Below, piece after piece: positions 1-13,641 of a DNA stretch of 64,000 nucleotides (positions are counted from its first letter, which is position 1; every line of letters begins with the position of its first letter). The position numbers and the translations under genes are program-made. Below the pieces are notes generated by a model that did no database searches, was not told where the DNA came from, and was given only the letters and a program-made list of their open reading frames with translations. This DNA comes from Leifsonia xyli subsp. cynodontis DSM 46306 (GTDB lineage: Bacteria; Actinomycetota; Actinomycetes; Actinomycetales; Microbacteriaceae), in contig NC_022438.1 of NCBI RefSeq assembly GCF_000470775.1, positions 1 through 64,000 of the forward strand, read 5' to 3'.

Positions 1-18
1 CGAATTTGATCCTCAACC

Positions 19-124
19 TGTGGACAAGTTACCGTGAGGACCGAAGTTATCCCCAGCCCAACCCAAAAAGGGCGCAGATCGCTCCGGTATCTGCACACGC
101 AGCAGTGGATAACTCTGTGAATAA
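19..124. promoter_or_regulatory. DnaA-box cluster upstream of dnaA
   Basis: Several DnaA-box-like 9-mers precede dnaA. The reverse complement of 19-27 is TTGTCCACA, the common actinobacterial form. TTATCCCC lies near 47-54, an inverted TTATCCAC near 105-112, and the reverse complement of 116-124 is TTATTCACA. A dnaA promoter carrying DnaA boxes is the usual arrangement for autoregulation, and with the dnaA-dnaN spacer it may form a bipartite origin. The boxes are read from the sequence; the regulatory role is inferred. Confidence 0.7.
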
Positions 125-226
125 TCATCAGCGGCATCCGTGCCTCAACCGACGCGAGTTCTCCGAGGCCCGGCTCTCGCTCCCGTCGGGGGTGACGGTA
201 TCCACACGACACGAAGACGGGGAACG

Positions 227-1642
227 ATGGCAGGCGGCGAAGAGTCCATTTCTGCGGCATGGCAGAGCGTGCTCGACAAGCTCGAGACCGATGACCGCAT
301 CACCCCGCAGCTGCACGGATTCCTGAGCCTGGTCGAACCCAAAGGCATCATGGCCGGCACCTTCTACCTGGAGGTGCCGAACGAGTTCACGCGGGGGATG
401 ATCGAGCAGCGCAGCCGGGTCCCCCTCCTCAATGCGATCGGCACGCTCGACAACACTCTCTCCGTCACGACGTTCGCGATCGTCGTCAACCCGGAGATCC
501 AGCAGGAATTGCTCTCCACGATCGGCGAACCTGAGCCAGCGCTGGCCCCCTACCTGGATGCAGCGGCCCTCGCCGTCGCACCACCGGCCGAGACCCCACT
601 CCGGAACGGCGACACCCGTCTCAACTCCAAATACAGCTTCGACAACTTCGTCATCGGGCAGTCGAACCGCTTCGCCCACGCCGCCGCCGTGGCCGTAGCG
701 GAGGCGCCGGCGAAAGCGTACAACCCACTGTTCATCTACGGGGACTCGGGCCTCGGCAAAACCCACCTCCTCCACGCGATCGGTCACTACGCGATGAGCC
801 TGTACCCGGGCATCCGCGTGCGATACGTGTCGAGCGAGGAGTTCACGAACGACTTCATCAACTCCATCGCCAACAACCGGGGATCGTCTTTTCAGGCTCG
901 ATACCGCAACATCGACATCTTGCTGATCGATGACATCCAGTTCCTGCAACGGGCGGTGGAAACACAGGAAGCGTTCTTCCACACGTTCAACACACTGCAC
1001 GATCACAACAAGCAGGTCGTGATCACGAGCGATCTGCCTCCGAAGCATCTGACGGGTTTCGAGGACAGAATGCGGTCTCGCTTCGAGTGGGGGCTGATCA
1101 CCGATGTCCAGGTTCCGGACCTCGAGACGCGCATCGCGATCCTGAGGAAAAAAGCCCAGAGCGAGAAGATCCAGGTTCCGGACGACATCCTGGAGTTCAT
1201 GGCCTCGAAGGTCTCGAGCAACATCCGGGAACTGGAGGGGACGCTCATCCGCGTCACCGCGTTCGCGAGCCTGAACCGGACGCCGGTCGATATGCCTCTC
1301 GTGCAGACGGTCCTGAAAGACCTGATCACGCTCGACGACGACAATGTGATCGCACCGACCGACATCATCACCAACACCGCGGAGTACTTCAAGCTCACCG
1401 TGGACGATCTGTACGGTTCCAGCCGTTCGCAGGCGGTCGCGACGGCGCGGCAGATCGCGATGTATCTGTGCCGCGAGCTGACCAATCTGTCGCTTCCCAA
1501 GATCGGTCAGCTCTTCGGAGGACGGGACCACACAACAGTGATGTACGCGAACAAGAAGATCAGCGAACTCATGAAAGAGCGACGCTCGATCTACAACCAA
1601 GTGACCGAGCTCACCAGCAGGATCAAGCAGAACCATCGCTGA
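227..1642 (+). CDS. dnaA: Chromosomal replication initiator protein DnaA
   Basis: Initiator ATPase that binds DnaA boxes at oriC, melts the origin and recruits the helicase. I chose the ATG at 227 because a purine-rich GACGGGGA lies just upstream; this gives 471 residues, a normal length. An upstream in-frame start at 140 would add 29 unconserved residues. The Walker A motif GDSGLGKTH starts at about residue 172, Walker B is LLIDDIQF, and the C-terminal DNA-binding signature GGRDHTTVMYANKKI is present. The short variable linker around residues 90-135 is typical. It is followed by a 437-base non-coding spacer and dnaN, the usual origin order. The gene looks intact. Confidence 0.97.
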   Translation: MAGGEESISAAWQSVLDKLETDDRITPQLHGFLSLVEPKGIMAGTFYLEVPNEFTRGMIEQRSRVPLLNAIGTLDNTLSVTTFAIVVNPEIQQELLSTIGEPEPALAPYLDAAALAVAPPAETPLRNGDTRLNSKYSFDNFVIGQSNRFAHAAAVAVAEAPAKAYNPLFIYGDSGLGKTHLLHAIGHYAMSLYPGIRVRYVSSEEFTNDFINSIANNRGSSFQARYRNIDILLIDDIQFLQRAVETQEAFFHTFNTLHDHNKQVVITSDLPPKHLTGFEDRMRSRFEWGLITDVQVPDLETRIAILRKKAQSEKIQVPDDILEFMASKVSSNIRELEGTLIRVTAFASLNRTPVDMPLVQTVLKDLITLDDDNVIAPTDIITNTAEYFKLTVDDLYGSSRSQAVATARQIAMYLCRELTNLSLPKIGQLFGGRDHTTVMYANKKISELMKERRSIYNQVTELTSRIKQNHR

Positions 1643-2079
1643 GAGAAGCAGTCACTGCTCCGCAGCCGACAGACCGGTACGCCGAGTCGAGTTATCCACA
1701 GATCCATCCACAGAGTGGGGACAGCCCGTTATTAACATCTGGGGATAACTTGTGGAAAAGTTCCGGAAAGTCGTCCGATTAATGGGGACGGATTCGGGGG
1801 AGCTGTGAGGAGAACGCCTCGTGTGCTCGGACACCGCGGCATTGTGAACAGGCGGATTCCCCAGGCTATCAACACCTCACATCCTTGTTGTTCCCTGTGC
1901 TGGCCTGGAATCTCCAGAGTTATCCACAGTTTCCACAGCGGTTAAGAACATTAATCGTTAACTCTTCTCTTAAGCCCCAGGCGATAATCTCAAGGCCCGA
2001 GAGAATCACAACCTCCCGGTCTGAGCCCAGGGGCTAGGATTTGTGTCGTTCGTATCCACTTCGCCAGCAGGGAGAGTTC
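1643..2079. other. Probable chromosomal origin of replication (oriC) in the dnaA-dnaN spacer
   Basis: This gene-free 437-base spacer holds exact TTATCCACA boxes at 1692-1700 and 1920-1928. Further near-matches include reverse-strand TTTTCCACA at 1751-1759, TTATCCCC just before it, and TTTCCACA at 1930-1937. An AT-richer stretch around 1940-1975 (ATTAATCGTTAACTC) follows the last boxes and could be the unwinding element. In most actinobacteria oriC is the dnaA-dnaN spacer. The boxes are visible; origin function is inferred from family precedent. Confidence 0.85.
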
Positions 2080-3225
2080 GTGAAGTTCCAAGCCAACCGG
2101 GATGTGTTCAGCGAGGCCGTCTCCTTCGCTGTGAAACTTCTCCCGCAGCGCACGACTTTGCCCATCCTCAGCGGAGTGCTCATCGAGACCACGGAAAACG
2201 GACTCCAGCTCTCATCGTTCGACTATGAGGTCTCAGCCCAGACCGAGATCGCGGCCGAAGTGGAGGAACCGGGTCGAGTCCTCGTCTCCGGCCGGCTGCT
2301 CGCGGAAATCGCGGCCAAACTTCCGAACGCGCCCGTCCAGTTCTCGACGGAAGCGTCGAAGATCACCGTGAAGGCCGGTTCGGCGAATTTCACGCTGCTT
2401 TCCATGCCTGTGGAGGAATACCCGAGCATTCCCGATGTCAGCGGCGAAGCCGGACTCGTGCCAGCAGAGGAATTCGCCGAGGCGGTCGCCCAGGTCGGCG
2501 TGGCCGCATCCCGGGACGACGTGACACCGGTGATCACCGGTGTTCAGCTCGAAGTGGGCGACAACACCCTCGGGCTCGTGGCGACCGACCGCTACCGTGT
2601 GGCTGTCCGGGAGATCGACTGGGACAACGGCACGACGTCAGGCGAGGCCAAGACCGCGCTGGTTCCGGCACGGACGCTCACCGAGATCGGCAAGACGTTC
2701 GGGCACTCGGGCACCGTCTCGATTGCGATCACCAATCGCGACGATCGCGAACTCATCGCGTTCACGGCTGAGAGGAAGACGGTCACCTCGCTCCTCATCA
2801 AGGGCAATTTCCCTCCGGTCCGCCGGCTCTTCCCCGACCAGGTCGACAACCACGCGGTGATGAACACCGCCGAGCTGATGGAAGCCACCCGACGCGTCTC
2901 ACTGGTCCTCGAACGGGAAGCCGCGCTCCGCTACACCTTCACCGCCGATGGACTCACGCTGGAGGCGATCGGTTCCGAACAAGCCCAGGCATCGGAGAGC
3001 ATCGATGCTCTTCTCACAGGACAGGAGACGATGGTTTCGCTGAAGCCGCAGTTCTTGCTCGACGGTCTCGGCGCCGTGCATTCGGAGTTCGTGCGCATCT
3101 CCTTCACGAAGACCGAGAATCCCAACAAGCCGGGTCCGGTTCTCATCACGAGCCAGACCTCGAAAGACCAAGCGGGGGCAGACTCCTACAAGTACCTGCT
3201 CCAGCCCAACCTGCTCCTGCGATAG
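2080..3225 (+). CDS. dnaN: DNA polymerase III beta subunit (sliding clamp)
   Basis: Ring-shaped processivity clamp that tethers the replicative polymerase to DNA and serves as a docking site for repair enzymes. The GTG at 2080 follows GGGAG at a suitable distance and gives VKFQANRDVFSEAV, the typical beta-clamp N-terminus, and 381 residues. An earlier TTG at 2041 would add 13 unrelated residues. The three repeated clamp domains run the whole length, and the C-terminus (TSQTSKDQAGADSYKYLLQP) is typical of actinobacterial clamps. It sits between oriC and gnd in the expected order. No damage seen. Confidence 0.96.
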   Translation: MKFQANRDVFSEAVSFAVKLLPQRTTLPILSGVLIETTENGLQLSSFDYEVSAQTEIAAEVEEPGRVLVSGRLLAEIAAKLPNAPVQFSTEASKITVKAGSANFTLLSMPVEEYPSIPDVSGEAGLVPAEEFAEAVAQVGVAASRDDVTPVITGVQLEVGDNTLGLVATDRYRVAVREIDWDNGTTSGEAKTALVPARTLTEIGKTFGHSGTVSIAITNRDDRELIAFTAERKTVTSLLIKGNFPPVRRLFPDQVDNHAVMNTAELMEATRRVSLVLEREAALRYTFTADGLTLEAIGSEQAQASESIDALLTGQETMVSLKPQFLLDGLGAVHSEFVRISFTKTENPNKPGPVLITSQTSKDQAGADSYKYLLQPNLLLR

Positions 3226-3262
3226 GACCCGGTTCCGCATCCACGAGAGAAGAAAGACAATC

Positions 3263-4150
3263 ATGCATATCGGTCTCATCGGTCTCGGACGCATGGGCAA
3301 CAACATGCGCGCCCGTCTGGAGAAGAAGGGCATCGAGGTCACCGGGTACGACACCAACCCCGCGGTTTCCGATGTCGCTACGCTGGCCGATCTGGTCGCC
3401 GCGCTGCCCGCGCCCCGCACGGTGTGGGTGATGGTTCCGGCCGGCCAGATCACCGATTCCGTCATCTCTGACCTCGAGCCCCTGCTGGAGAAAGGCGATC
3501 TCGTTATCGACGGCGGCAACTCGAAGTTCACCGAAGACTTCGCACACGCCGCGCTGCTCGCGCCGAAGGGCGTGGATTTCATGGATGCCGGGGTCTCGGG
3601 CGGGATCTGGGGGCTGGAGAACGGCTACGGTCTGATGGTCGGCGGTTCCAAAGAACAGATCGAGCGTGTCATGCCGGTTTTCGACGCTCTGCGTCCGGAG
3701 GGTCCGCGCGATGAGGGCTTCGTCCACGTCGGGGAGGTCGGTGCGGGGCACTACGCCAAGATGGTCCACAACGGGATCGAGTACGCACTCATGCAGGCGT
3801 ACGCCGAGGGGTACGAGCTGCTCGATACCCGCAAGGACATCATCAAGGACGTCACCGGCACGTTCAAGGCATGGCAGCGTGGCACGGTCGTGCGCTCCTG
3901 GCTCCTCGACCTGCTGGTCCGCGCTCTCGAAGAGGACCCGGAGTTCGAGCACATCGAGGGTTTCGTGCAGGATTCGGGCGAAGGTCGCTGGACCATCGAA
4001 GAGGCTCTGAACAACGCTGTCCCCGTTCCCACGATCAGCGCGTCGATCTTCGCTCGGTTCGTCTCGCGTCAGGATGACTCGCCCGCGATGAAGGCCGTCG
4101 CCGCGCTGCGCAACCAGTTCGGCGGGCACGCTGTGAAGGCCGTGGACTAA
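3263..4150 (+). CDS. gnd: 6-phosphogluconate dehydrogenase, short (GntZ/YqeC-like) form
   Basis: Oxidatively decarboxylates 6-phosphogluconate to ribulose 5-phosphate with reduction of NAD(P)+, in the cytosolic pentose phosphate pathway. The N-terminal Rossmann motif GLIGLGRMGNNM, the GGNSKF segment and the conserved DAGVSGG and HNGIEY motifs are visible. At 295 residues it belongs to the short class often placed between dnaN and recF in actinobacteria. The start ATG follows a purine-rich GAGAAGAAAG. It ends six bases before recF, so co-transcription is likely. Confidence 0.93.
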   Translation: MHIGLIGLGRMGNNMRARLEKKGIEVTGYDTNPAVSDVATLADLVAALPAPRTVWVMVPAGQITDSVISDLEPLLEKGDLVIDGGNSKFTEDFAHAALLAPKGVDFMDAGVSGGIWGLENGYGLMVGGSKEQIERVMPVFDALRPEGPRDEGFVHVGEVGAGHYAKMVHNGIEYALMQAYAEGYELLDTRKDIIKDVTGTFKAWQRGTVVRSWLLDLLVRALEEDPEFEHIEGFVQDSGEGRWTIEEALNNAVPVPTISASIFARFVSRQDDSPAMKAVAALRNQFGGHAVKAVD

Positions 4151-4156
4151 CCCTCC

Positions 4157-5317
4157 TTGAGAGTTACGTACCTCTCCCTGACCGACTTCCGCAACTATCG
4201 CACCGCGGAGGTTCCTTTCGCGGCCGGTGCGAATCTGTTCGTCGGCCGCAATGGCCAGGGAAAGACCAACCTGGTCGAGTCGCTCGGCTACCTGAGCGCT
4301 CTCGGATCGCATCGGGTGTCGAGCGAACAGGCCATGATCCGCCAAGGGGCTAAGTCCGCCATTGTCCGGGTGCGCATCCAGCACGACGGGCGGGAGCTTC
4401 TGGTCGAGGTGCAGCTAAACCGCGGGGCGGCCAATCGTGCTCAGGCCAATCGTGCCGCGATCAAGCCGCGGGAGCTACCGCGGTACTTTTCGAGCGTGTT
4501 GTTCGCTCCGGAGGATCTGGCGCTCGTTCGTGGGGAACCCGGTGTCCGCCGGCGCTTTCTGGACCAGCTCCTCATCCAGCGGAATCCGCGTTTGTCAGCG
4601 GTGATCGCCGAATACGAGCGGGTGCTGAAACAGCGGAACACTCTGCTGAAGTCGGCGCGCGCGTCCCGTGTCCGTGAGGATCAGCTGGGCACTCTCGACA
4701 TCTGGGACGATCGGCTCCTGACACTCGGCGCGGAACTCATCACTGCGCGACTCGATCTCGTGGCTCGACTCAGTGATCCCCTTGTCGCGGCGTATCGGTC
4801 CGTCGCCGGAGACGACCATCATCCCCGGCTGCTGCCCCAGCTGACCATCCGCGGCGCACGCGTCGAAGACGAGGAGGATGACGACTCCGTCGCCGACATA
4901 ACCTCCGTAGCTGGCGATACGACCGAGGTGTTCCGTCAGGCTCTCGCCGGTGTGCGCCGCAAAGAGCTCGAGCGCGGTCTCACACTGGTCGGGCCGCACC
5001 GCGACGATGTACTCTTCGAGCTGAACGGACTCCCGGCCAAAGGCTATGCGAGCCATGGTGAGTCCTGGTCGTTCGCTCTCGCGCTCAAACTCGCGTCGGC
5101 CGAGCTTCTCCGCCGGGAGTCGGTGACAGGCGATCCCGTGCTGATCTTGGACGATGTTTTCGCCGAACTCGATCGGGCCCGTCGCCGGATGCTCGCAACC
5201 GCCGTCGCCGGTTACGAGCAGGTGCTCATCACGGCGGCCGTGTACGAGGATGTGCCGGCCGAGCTCGCCGCGCACACCGTCCGCATCGAGGCGGGCGCCA
5301 TCGTGGAGCCGTCATGA
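4157..5317 (+). CDS. recF: DNA replication and repair protein RecF
   Basis: SMC-like ATPase that loads RecA at gapped DNA during recombinational repair. The start is the TTG at 4157, giving MRVTYLSLTDFRNYR, the standard RecF N-terminus; no better start lies nearby. Walker A GRNGQGKTN is near residue 30 and the C-terminal Walker B is LILDDVFAELD. The 386-residue length is normal. The last codon overlaps the start of the next gene (ATGA), which indicates translational coupling with the DciA-like gene. Confidence 0.95.
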   Translation: MRVTYLSLTDFRNYRTAEVPFAAGANLFVGRNGQGKTNLVESLGYLSALGSHRVSSEQAMIRQGAKSAIVRVRIQHDGRELLVEVQLNRGAANRAQANRAAIKPRELPRYFSSVLFAPEDLALVRGEPGVRRRFLDQLLIQRNPRLSAVIAEYERVLKQRNTLLKSARASRVREDQLGTLDIWDDRLLTLGAELITARLDLVARLSDPLVAAYRSVAGDDHHPRLLPQLTIRGARVEDEEDDDSVADITSVAGDTTEVFRQALAGVRRKELERGLTLVGPHRDDVLFELNGLPAKGYASHGESWSFALALKLASAELLRRESVTGDPVLILDDVFAELDRARRRMLATAVAGYEQVLITAAVYEDVPAELAAHTVRIEAGAIVEPS

Positions 5318-5790
5318 GCGAGGCTTCCAGCGTCTACCTCCGGATGAAAGCGCTCTTCACCGGAACCGTCTCACGATCGCGCCGCAGGCGGGAGGCCGAA
5401 GCGGACTCCGCAGCGACTAAGCCGTTCGGAGCCGGCCGGGACCCGCGCGGCCTCGGGGAGGTCGTGGACTCGCTCGCTTCGCAAATGGGCTGGACGAGCG
5501 CGCTCGCCAAGTCCGACCTCATGGCGGGCTGGGTGGAGCTCGCCGGTGAGGAGAACGCGAAGCACTCGTATCCGGAGGGGATCACCGATGGCGCCCTCGT
5601 CATCCGCTGCGAGACGACGGCCTGGGCCACACAGCTCGGCATGCTGCGAACCGAACTCCTGAGGAAGGCCGCAGAGCGCTTCCCCGATGCGGACATCCAG
5701 ACGATCCATCTTCGCGGTCCCCACGCCCCCTCGTGGAATCACGGCTCCAGGTCGATTCCAGGGCGCGGTCCGCGCGATACTTACGGCTGA
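5314..5790 (+). CDS. DUF721 (DciA-like) protein
   Basis: A 158-residue protein of the DUF721/DciA family, whose best-studied members bring the replicative helicase DnaB to the origin. The family core runs from about residue 45 to 130 (LASQMGWTSALAKSDLMAGW, then LVIRCETTAWATQLGML). The basic N-terminus (SRSRRRRE) could contact DNA. Its position between recF and gyrB, overlapping recF by four bases, is the standard actinobacterial one and supports a role with DnaA and DnaN. The helicase-loading role here is inferred from the family. Confidence 0.88.
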   Translation: MSEASSVYLRMKALFTGTVSRSRRRREAEADSAATKPFGAGRDPRGLGEVVDSLASQMGWTSALAKSDLMAGWVELAGEENAKHSYPEGITDGALVIRCETTAWATQLGMLRTELLRKAAERFPDADIQTIHLRGPHAPSWNHGSRSIPGRGPRDTYG

Positions 5791-5907
5791 GTGCATAAAA
5801 GAAGTCGTCCGAGCGAAGAAAACGCGTCAGACGGGCGATTTCGGGCAATTACTTCCGACATGCTTGGTAGAATGGACAGTCACTGTTGAGTGCGGTCAGG
5901 AGCCTAA

Positions 5908-7911
<2,004 letters not shown>

Positions 7912-7954
7912 CCAATCAGCATCTGATGAGACGGGACTCGCGGGAGAGAACATC

Positions 7955-10520
<2,566 letters not shown>

Positions 10521-10531
<11 letters not shown>

Positions 10532-10934
10532 CGTCGCCGAGAAGCTCGCGAAGAAGTCGTCGCGACGACCCGCATCCGCCAAGCAGGTGCGGCTCAAGCT
10601 CGTTTACATCGATTTCTGGTCGACCGTGAAGCTCTCCTTCCTCGCCGGGATCTGTCTGGCGATCATCGCGATCGTCGGGACGTTCCTCATTTGGACCGTG
10701 CTCGACCGTACGGGGATCTTCGACCAGATCAACAGCCTGGTGAAGGACGTCTCCGGCGCGGGTGGCGGAGACCTGCGCTCCGTTCTCGGTCTGGGGCAGA
10801 TGATGGGCTTTGCGTTCGTCGTGGCCATCCTGGACGTCGTCGTGGTCACAGCCCTCGGTGCCGTGTTCGCCCTCCTCTACAACCTGTCGGTGAAGATCAC
10901 CGGCGGGCTCCTCGTGGGCTTCACCAACAACTGA
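10521..10934 (+). CDS. DUF3566 transmembrane protein
   Basis: A 137-residue membrane protein of the DUF3566 family, found directly after gyrA in most actinobacteria. It has a basic cytosolic N-terminus ([11 protein letters not shown]), a first membrane helix around residues 35-58 ([19 protein letters not shown]) and a second around 98-122 ([20 protein letters not shown]). The start overlaps the end of gyrA, so translation is probably coupled. Its function is not established; conserved linkage to gyrase suggests an envelope or division role, which is inference. Confidence 0.88.
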
Positions 10935-10991
10935 TCGGCGCGATTTCGTGCCGACGGGCATTTCGGGTATTCTCTTGTCTGTTGCTCATTC

Positions 10992-11068
10992 GGGGATATA
11001 GCTCAGGCGGTTAGAGCGCTTCGCTGATAACGAAGAGGTCCGAGGTTCAAGTCCTCGTATCCCCACCA
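10992..11068 (+). tRNA. tRNA-Ile (anticodon GAT)
   Basis: The acceptor stem pairs GGGGATA (10992-10998) with TATCCCC (11058-11064). The anticodon arm carries GAT at 11026-11028, the T arm reads GAGGTTCAAGTCCTC, and a CCA end is encoded at 11066-11068. The gene lies right after the gyrA operon, the usual actinobacterial site. Confidence 0.96.
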
Positions 11069-11080
11069 TTCACCATTCCC

Positions 11081-11153
11081 GGGGCCTTAGCTCAGTTGGT
11101 AGAGCGCCTGCTTTGCAAGCAGGATGTCAGGAGTTCGAATCTCCTAGGCTCCA
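11081..11153 (+). tRNA. tRNA-Ala (anticodon TGC)
   Basis: The acceptor stem pairs GGGGCCT (11081-11087) with AGGCTCC (11146-11152), including one G-T pair. The anticodon TGC is at 11114-11116 within the stem CCTGC/GCAGG, and the T arm is GGAGTTCGAATCTCC. No CCA is encoded, unlike tRNA-Ile 12 bases upstream. The two genes are probably transcribed together. The restriction-modification locus begins about 130 bases downstream, so this tRNA 3' end marks the edge of an accessory segment. Confidence 0.96.
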
Positions 11154-11282
11154 CACTTGTTCTCTTTCGGGCGCCCATAAATATGTCGCGCTCCTTCTTC
11201 CTGCCTCGAACCGTGTCAGAGACACTGGGCAATGGCCCCGGTAGACCCGGGATCGAGAGACCTCCCTCGATAGACTCAAGCC

Positions 11283-12521
11283 ATGTCCACCGTCTCACCC
11301 TTTTCATCTGAGACAGCAGTTCCCCTCCGGTCGGTCGATTTGTTCTCCGGTGCCGGGGGCTTGACCTATGGGCTGACCAGCAGAGGCTTCGATGTATGCC
11401 TGGGCTCTGATGTGTGGAAGCCTGCGGCCGAGACGTATCGGGCGAATTTTCCGGGCCACACCTTCGCAGAGGCGGATGTGCGCGACCTCTCGGCTGCAGA
11501 CCTGATCGCTGCCAGCGGCGGTACGCAACCCGATCTCGTCGCAGGCGGGCCACCCTGCCAGGGTTTCTCTTCGGCAGGGGCACGCTCTATGAACGACGAG
11601 CGCAACACATTAGTGGGATGGTACTCACGGTTGGCCGCTGAGGTTCGGCCGCCCGCTATTGTCTTTGAGAATGTCGAAGGATTCCTCACAGCCTCGGAAG
11701 GAAAATACGTCGTCGATCTGCTCGACCCACTCATTGAGGCAGGCTATGTCATACGCCTTGAGAAGCTCAATGTGGCTAACTTCGGCGTTCCTCAGCTGCG
11801 TAAGCGCGTGCTCGTTATCGCTGCGCTCGGGCGCGTTCCACAGCAAATGCTACCGACGAACAGCGCGTTAGGCGCTCCCGGTGCCTGGAGGGTGGGCCAT
11901 GGTCTCCCTCCCACTGTGACTGCTGCGGAAGCGCTTGCGAAAGTCTCCACGAGTCGGAGTGATCCCTTGGCTGTCGTCCGAGAGCCCGGTGAGCTTGAGC
12001 TGGCTCGAATTCGAGCCCTTGAGCAGGGTAAGACGATGCGCGATCTTCCCGAACATTTGCAGCATCGGAGTTGGGCAGCGCGGGCAAACCGTCGTGTTCG
12101 CGATGGGATGCCAACGGAGCGTCGTGGTGGCGCCCCCATCGGTCTGCGTCGATTGCGAGCGGATGAGCCCTCCAAGGGGATCACAGGTGCTGCAATGCGA
12201 GAGTTCGTCTATCCCTCAAGGGATCGGACACTCACGCTCCGTGAGGCGGCGGCGCTTCAGACTTTCCCCGACGCGTTCAGGTTCATCGGTACAAAAGCGG
12301 ATGTGGCCACGATGATCGGCAATGCGATCCCTCCGAAGTTTGCTGCGGAACTGGCCTCAGCAGTGCAGGCTACAGTGGCACAGCCTTTGGATTCCTTAGA
12401 TCCCGGAATCATCGACTTTCGAAGCACGAACGCTGAAGCGATGAGCCCAGCGCTCGCCCCTGTCGTCAAAATGGTTGACCAGCGTTACAGGGTCGCAAAG
12501 TCCGCGCTCGCACTCTTCTAG
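11283..12521 (+). CDS. DNA (cytosine-5) methyltransferase of a restriction-modification system
   Basis: Transfers a methyl group from S-adenosylmethionine to C5 of cytosine in a specific DNA site, protecting the host from the partner nuclease. All main m5C motifs are present in order: I (DLFSGAGGL, residues 19-27), IV (GGPPCQGFS, catalytic Cys92), VI (ENV, 129-131), VIII (FGVPQLRKRVLVI) and X (MIGNAIPPKFA). The 412-residue length is normal for a type II enzyme. Its TAG stop lies inside the CTAG target of the adjacent IS, so the insertion left the reading frame intact. Base use is less GC-rich than in the flanking core genes, which suggests acquisition. The recognition site cannot be read from sequence. 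Confidence 0.93.
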   Translation: MSTVSPFSSETAVPLRSVDLFSGAGGLTYGLTSRGFDVCLGSDVWKPAAETYRANFPGHTFAEADVRDLSAADLIAASGGTQPDLVAGGPPCQGFSSAGARSMNDERNTLVGWYSRLAAEVRPPAIVFENVEGFLTASEGKYVVDLLDPLIEAGYVIRLEKLNVANFGVPQLRKRVLVIAALGRVPQQMLPTNSALGAPGAWRVGHGLPPTVTAAEALAKVSTSRSDPLAVVREPGELELARIRALEQGKTMRDLPEHLQHRSWAARANRRVRDGMPTERRGGAPIGLRRLRADEPSKGITGAAMREFVYPSRDRTLTLREAAALQTFPDAFRFIGTKADVATMIGNAIPPKFAAELASAVQATVAQPLDSLDPGIIDFRSTNAEAMSPALAPVVKMVDQRYRVAKSALALF

Positions 12522-13516
12522 GTGTGTTTCTCAGGGACGTTGGTCAATCTGCTGATGGGTGGCTGGCTGCCGATGGCGGTGTGGGGCCTGTGGTGATTGT
12601 AGGAGTGCAGCCAGGCCGGGAGTGCGTTGCGGCGGGCTGATTCGGAGTTGTAGTGCCGGGCGTATGCCCAGCCGTCGGCGAGGGTGCGGTGGAAGCGTTC
12701 GATCTTGCCGTTCGTCTGCGGATGGTAGGGCCGGGTGCGTTTCGGTTGGATGCTGAGCTCGGCGCAAGCGTCGCGCCAGGCGTATGAGCGGTATGCGGAG
12801 CCGTTGTCGGAGAGCACCTGTTCGACGGTGACGCCACGGCTGGCGAACCAGCCGACCGCTCGACGCAGAACAGCGATTGCAGTGGCGGCGGTTTCGTCGT
12901 CGTGGATCTCGGCGTAAGCGACACGGGAGTGATCGTCGATGACGGTATGAACGAACGCTGTGCCGGTGATCATGTCGCCGGTGATCCCGTGTTTCCCGGT
13001 CCGCTTCGCGGTGATGGCCTTGTTCCGCTCTCCCTGGAGACGTCCGACGTAGCGCCAGCCGCCACCGTCGGGGATGTTGCCGAGTTTCTTGATGTCGACG
13101 TGGATCATCGATCCGGGATGCTCGTGCTCGTAGCGGCGGGCGGGTTCGCCGGTGCGGACGTCGACGTGGCTGGGCCGATTGATCCGGCACCGGGAGAGGA
13201 CCGTGTGAACGGTCGAGGCGGGCATGCCGAGCTGGGCGCCGATACCGACTGGTCCCAGCCGCTTCTTCCACCGCAGATGCACGACCTTGCGGACCAGTCT
13301 TCGCGGGGTCTTGTTCGGGCTGTGATGCGGCCGTGACGAACGGTCCAGCATTCCCGCCTCGCCCATCTCCACGTAACGACGAGCCCATCGGTCCGCGGTG
13401 CGTCAGGACACTCGGAAGTAGGTCGCCGCCGCAGCAACGGACCAGCCGTCGTCGACGACTTGGCGGGCCAGGCGGAGGCATTCGCGAGGAGTCAAAGCAG
13501 CATTAGCGTGGGTCAC
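12518..13516 (-). pseudogene. IS481-family transposase with an in-frame TGA at codon 38
   Basis: DDE transposase with an N-terminal helix-turn-helix and an rve integrase core. The natural start is the GTG at 13516 (reading THANAALTPRECLRLARQVV), preceded by AGGAGG. Translation meets TGA at 13403-13405, within FRVS-stop-RTADRW. Downstream, about 284 residues continue from an internal ATG (MEMGEAGML) and keep the DDE core: VDIKKLGNIPDGGGWRYVG, VLSDNGSAYRS and the final Glu in TNGKIERFHRT. The stop codon is the TAG supplied by the CTAG target. Loss of the first 38 codons damages the DNA-binding domain, so the protein is probably inactive unless restart or readthrough occurs. Confidence 0.88.
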
Positions 13517-13628
13517 GAGGACCTCCTAAGTCATCGAGTGCAGGGAAACTAGACAGCCCCACTCTCGACCGGGAGGTCCTCACCCATCTATCGCGTCACA
13601 CCTCAACCAACTGCCCTGAGCAGCACAC
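12522..13628 (-). mobile_element. IS481-family insertion sequence, copy 1
   Basis: A 1107-base element flanked on both sides by CTAG (12518-12521 and 13629-13632), taken as the 4-base target duplication. CTAG is the known preference of IS481-type elements. The ends are imperfect inverted repeats: GTGTGTTTCTCAGGGACGT on the left, and GTGTGCTGCTCAGGGCAGT when the right end is read from outside. The element lies antisense to, and exactly between, the methyltransferase and nuclease genes. A second copy of the same length is at 62707-63813; the two differ only in the terminal 25 or so bases. Confidence 0.93.
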
Positions 13629-13641
13629 CTAGGACAGAACC

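Noticed and set aside
128..1636. Long antisense open frame opposite dnaA
   Set aside because: It mirrors the codon bias of the real gene, has an Arg/Asp/Val-rich composition and no recognisable domain. Similar long antisense frames lie opposite gyrB (5896-7500), the ATPase gene (35934-37511) and others.
10992..11153. Start of an rRNA operon after the Ile/Ala tRNA pair
   Set aside because: No 16S, 23S or 5S sequence follows; the next gene is a methyltransferase.
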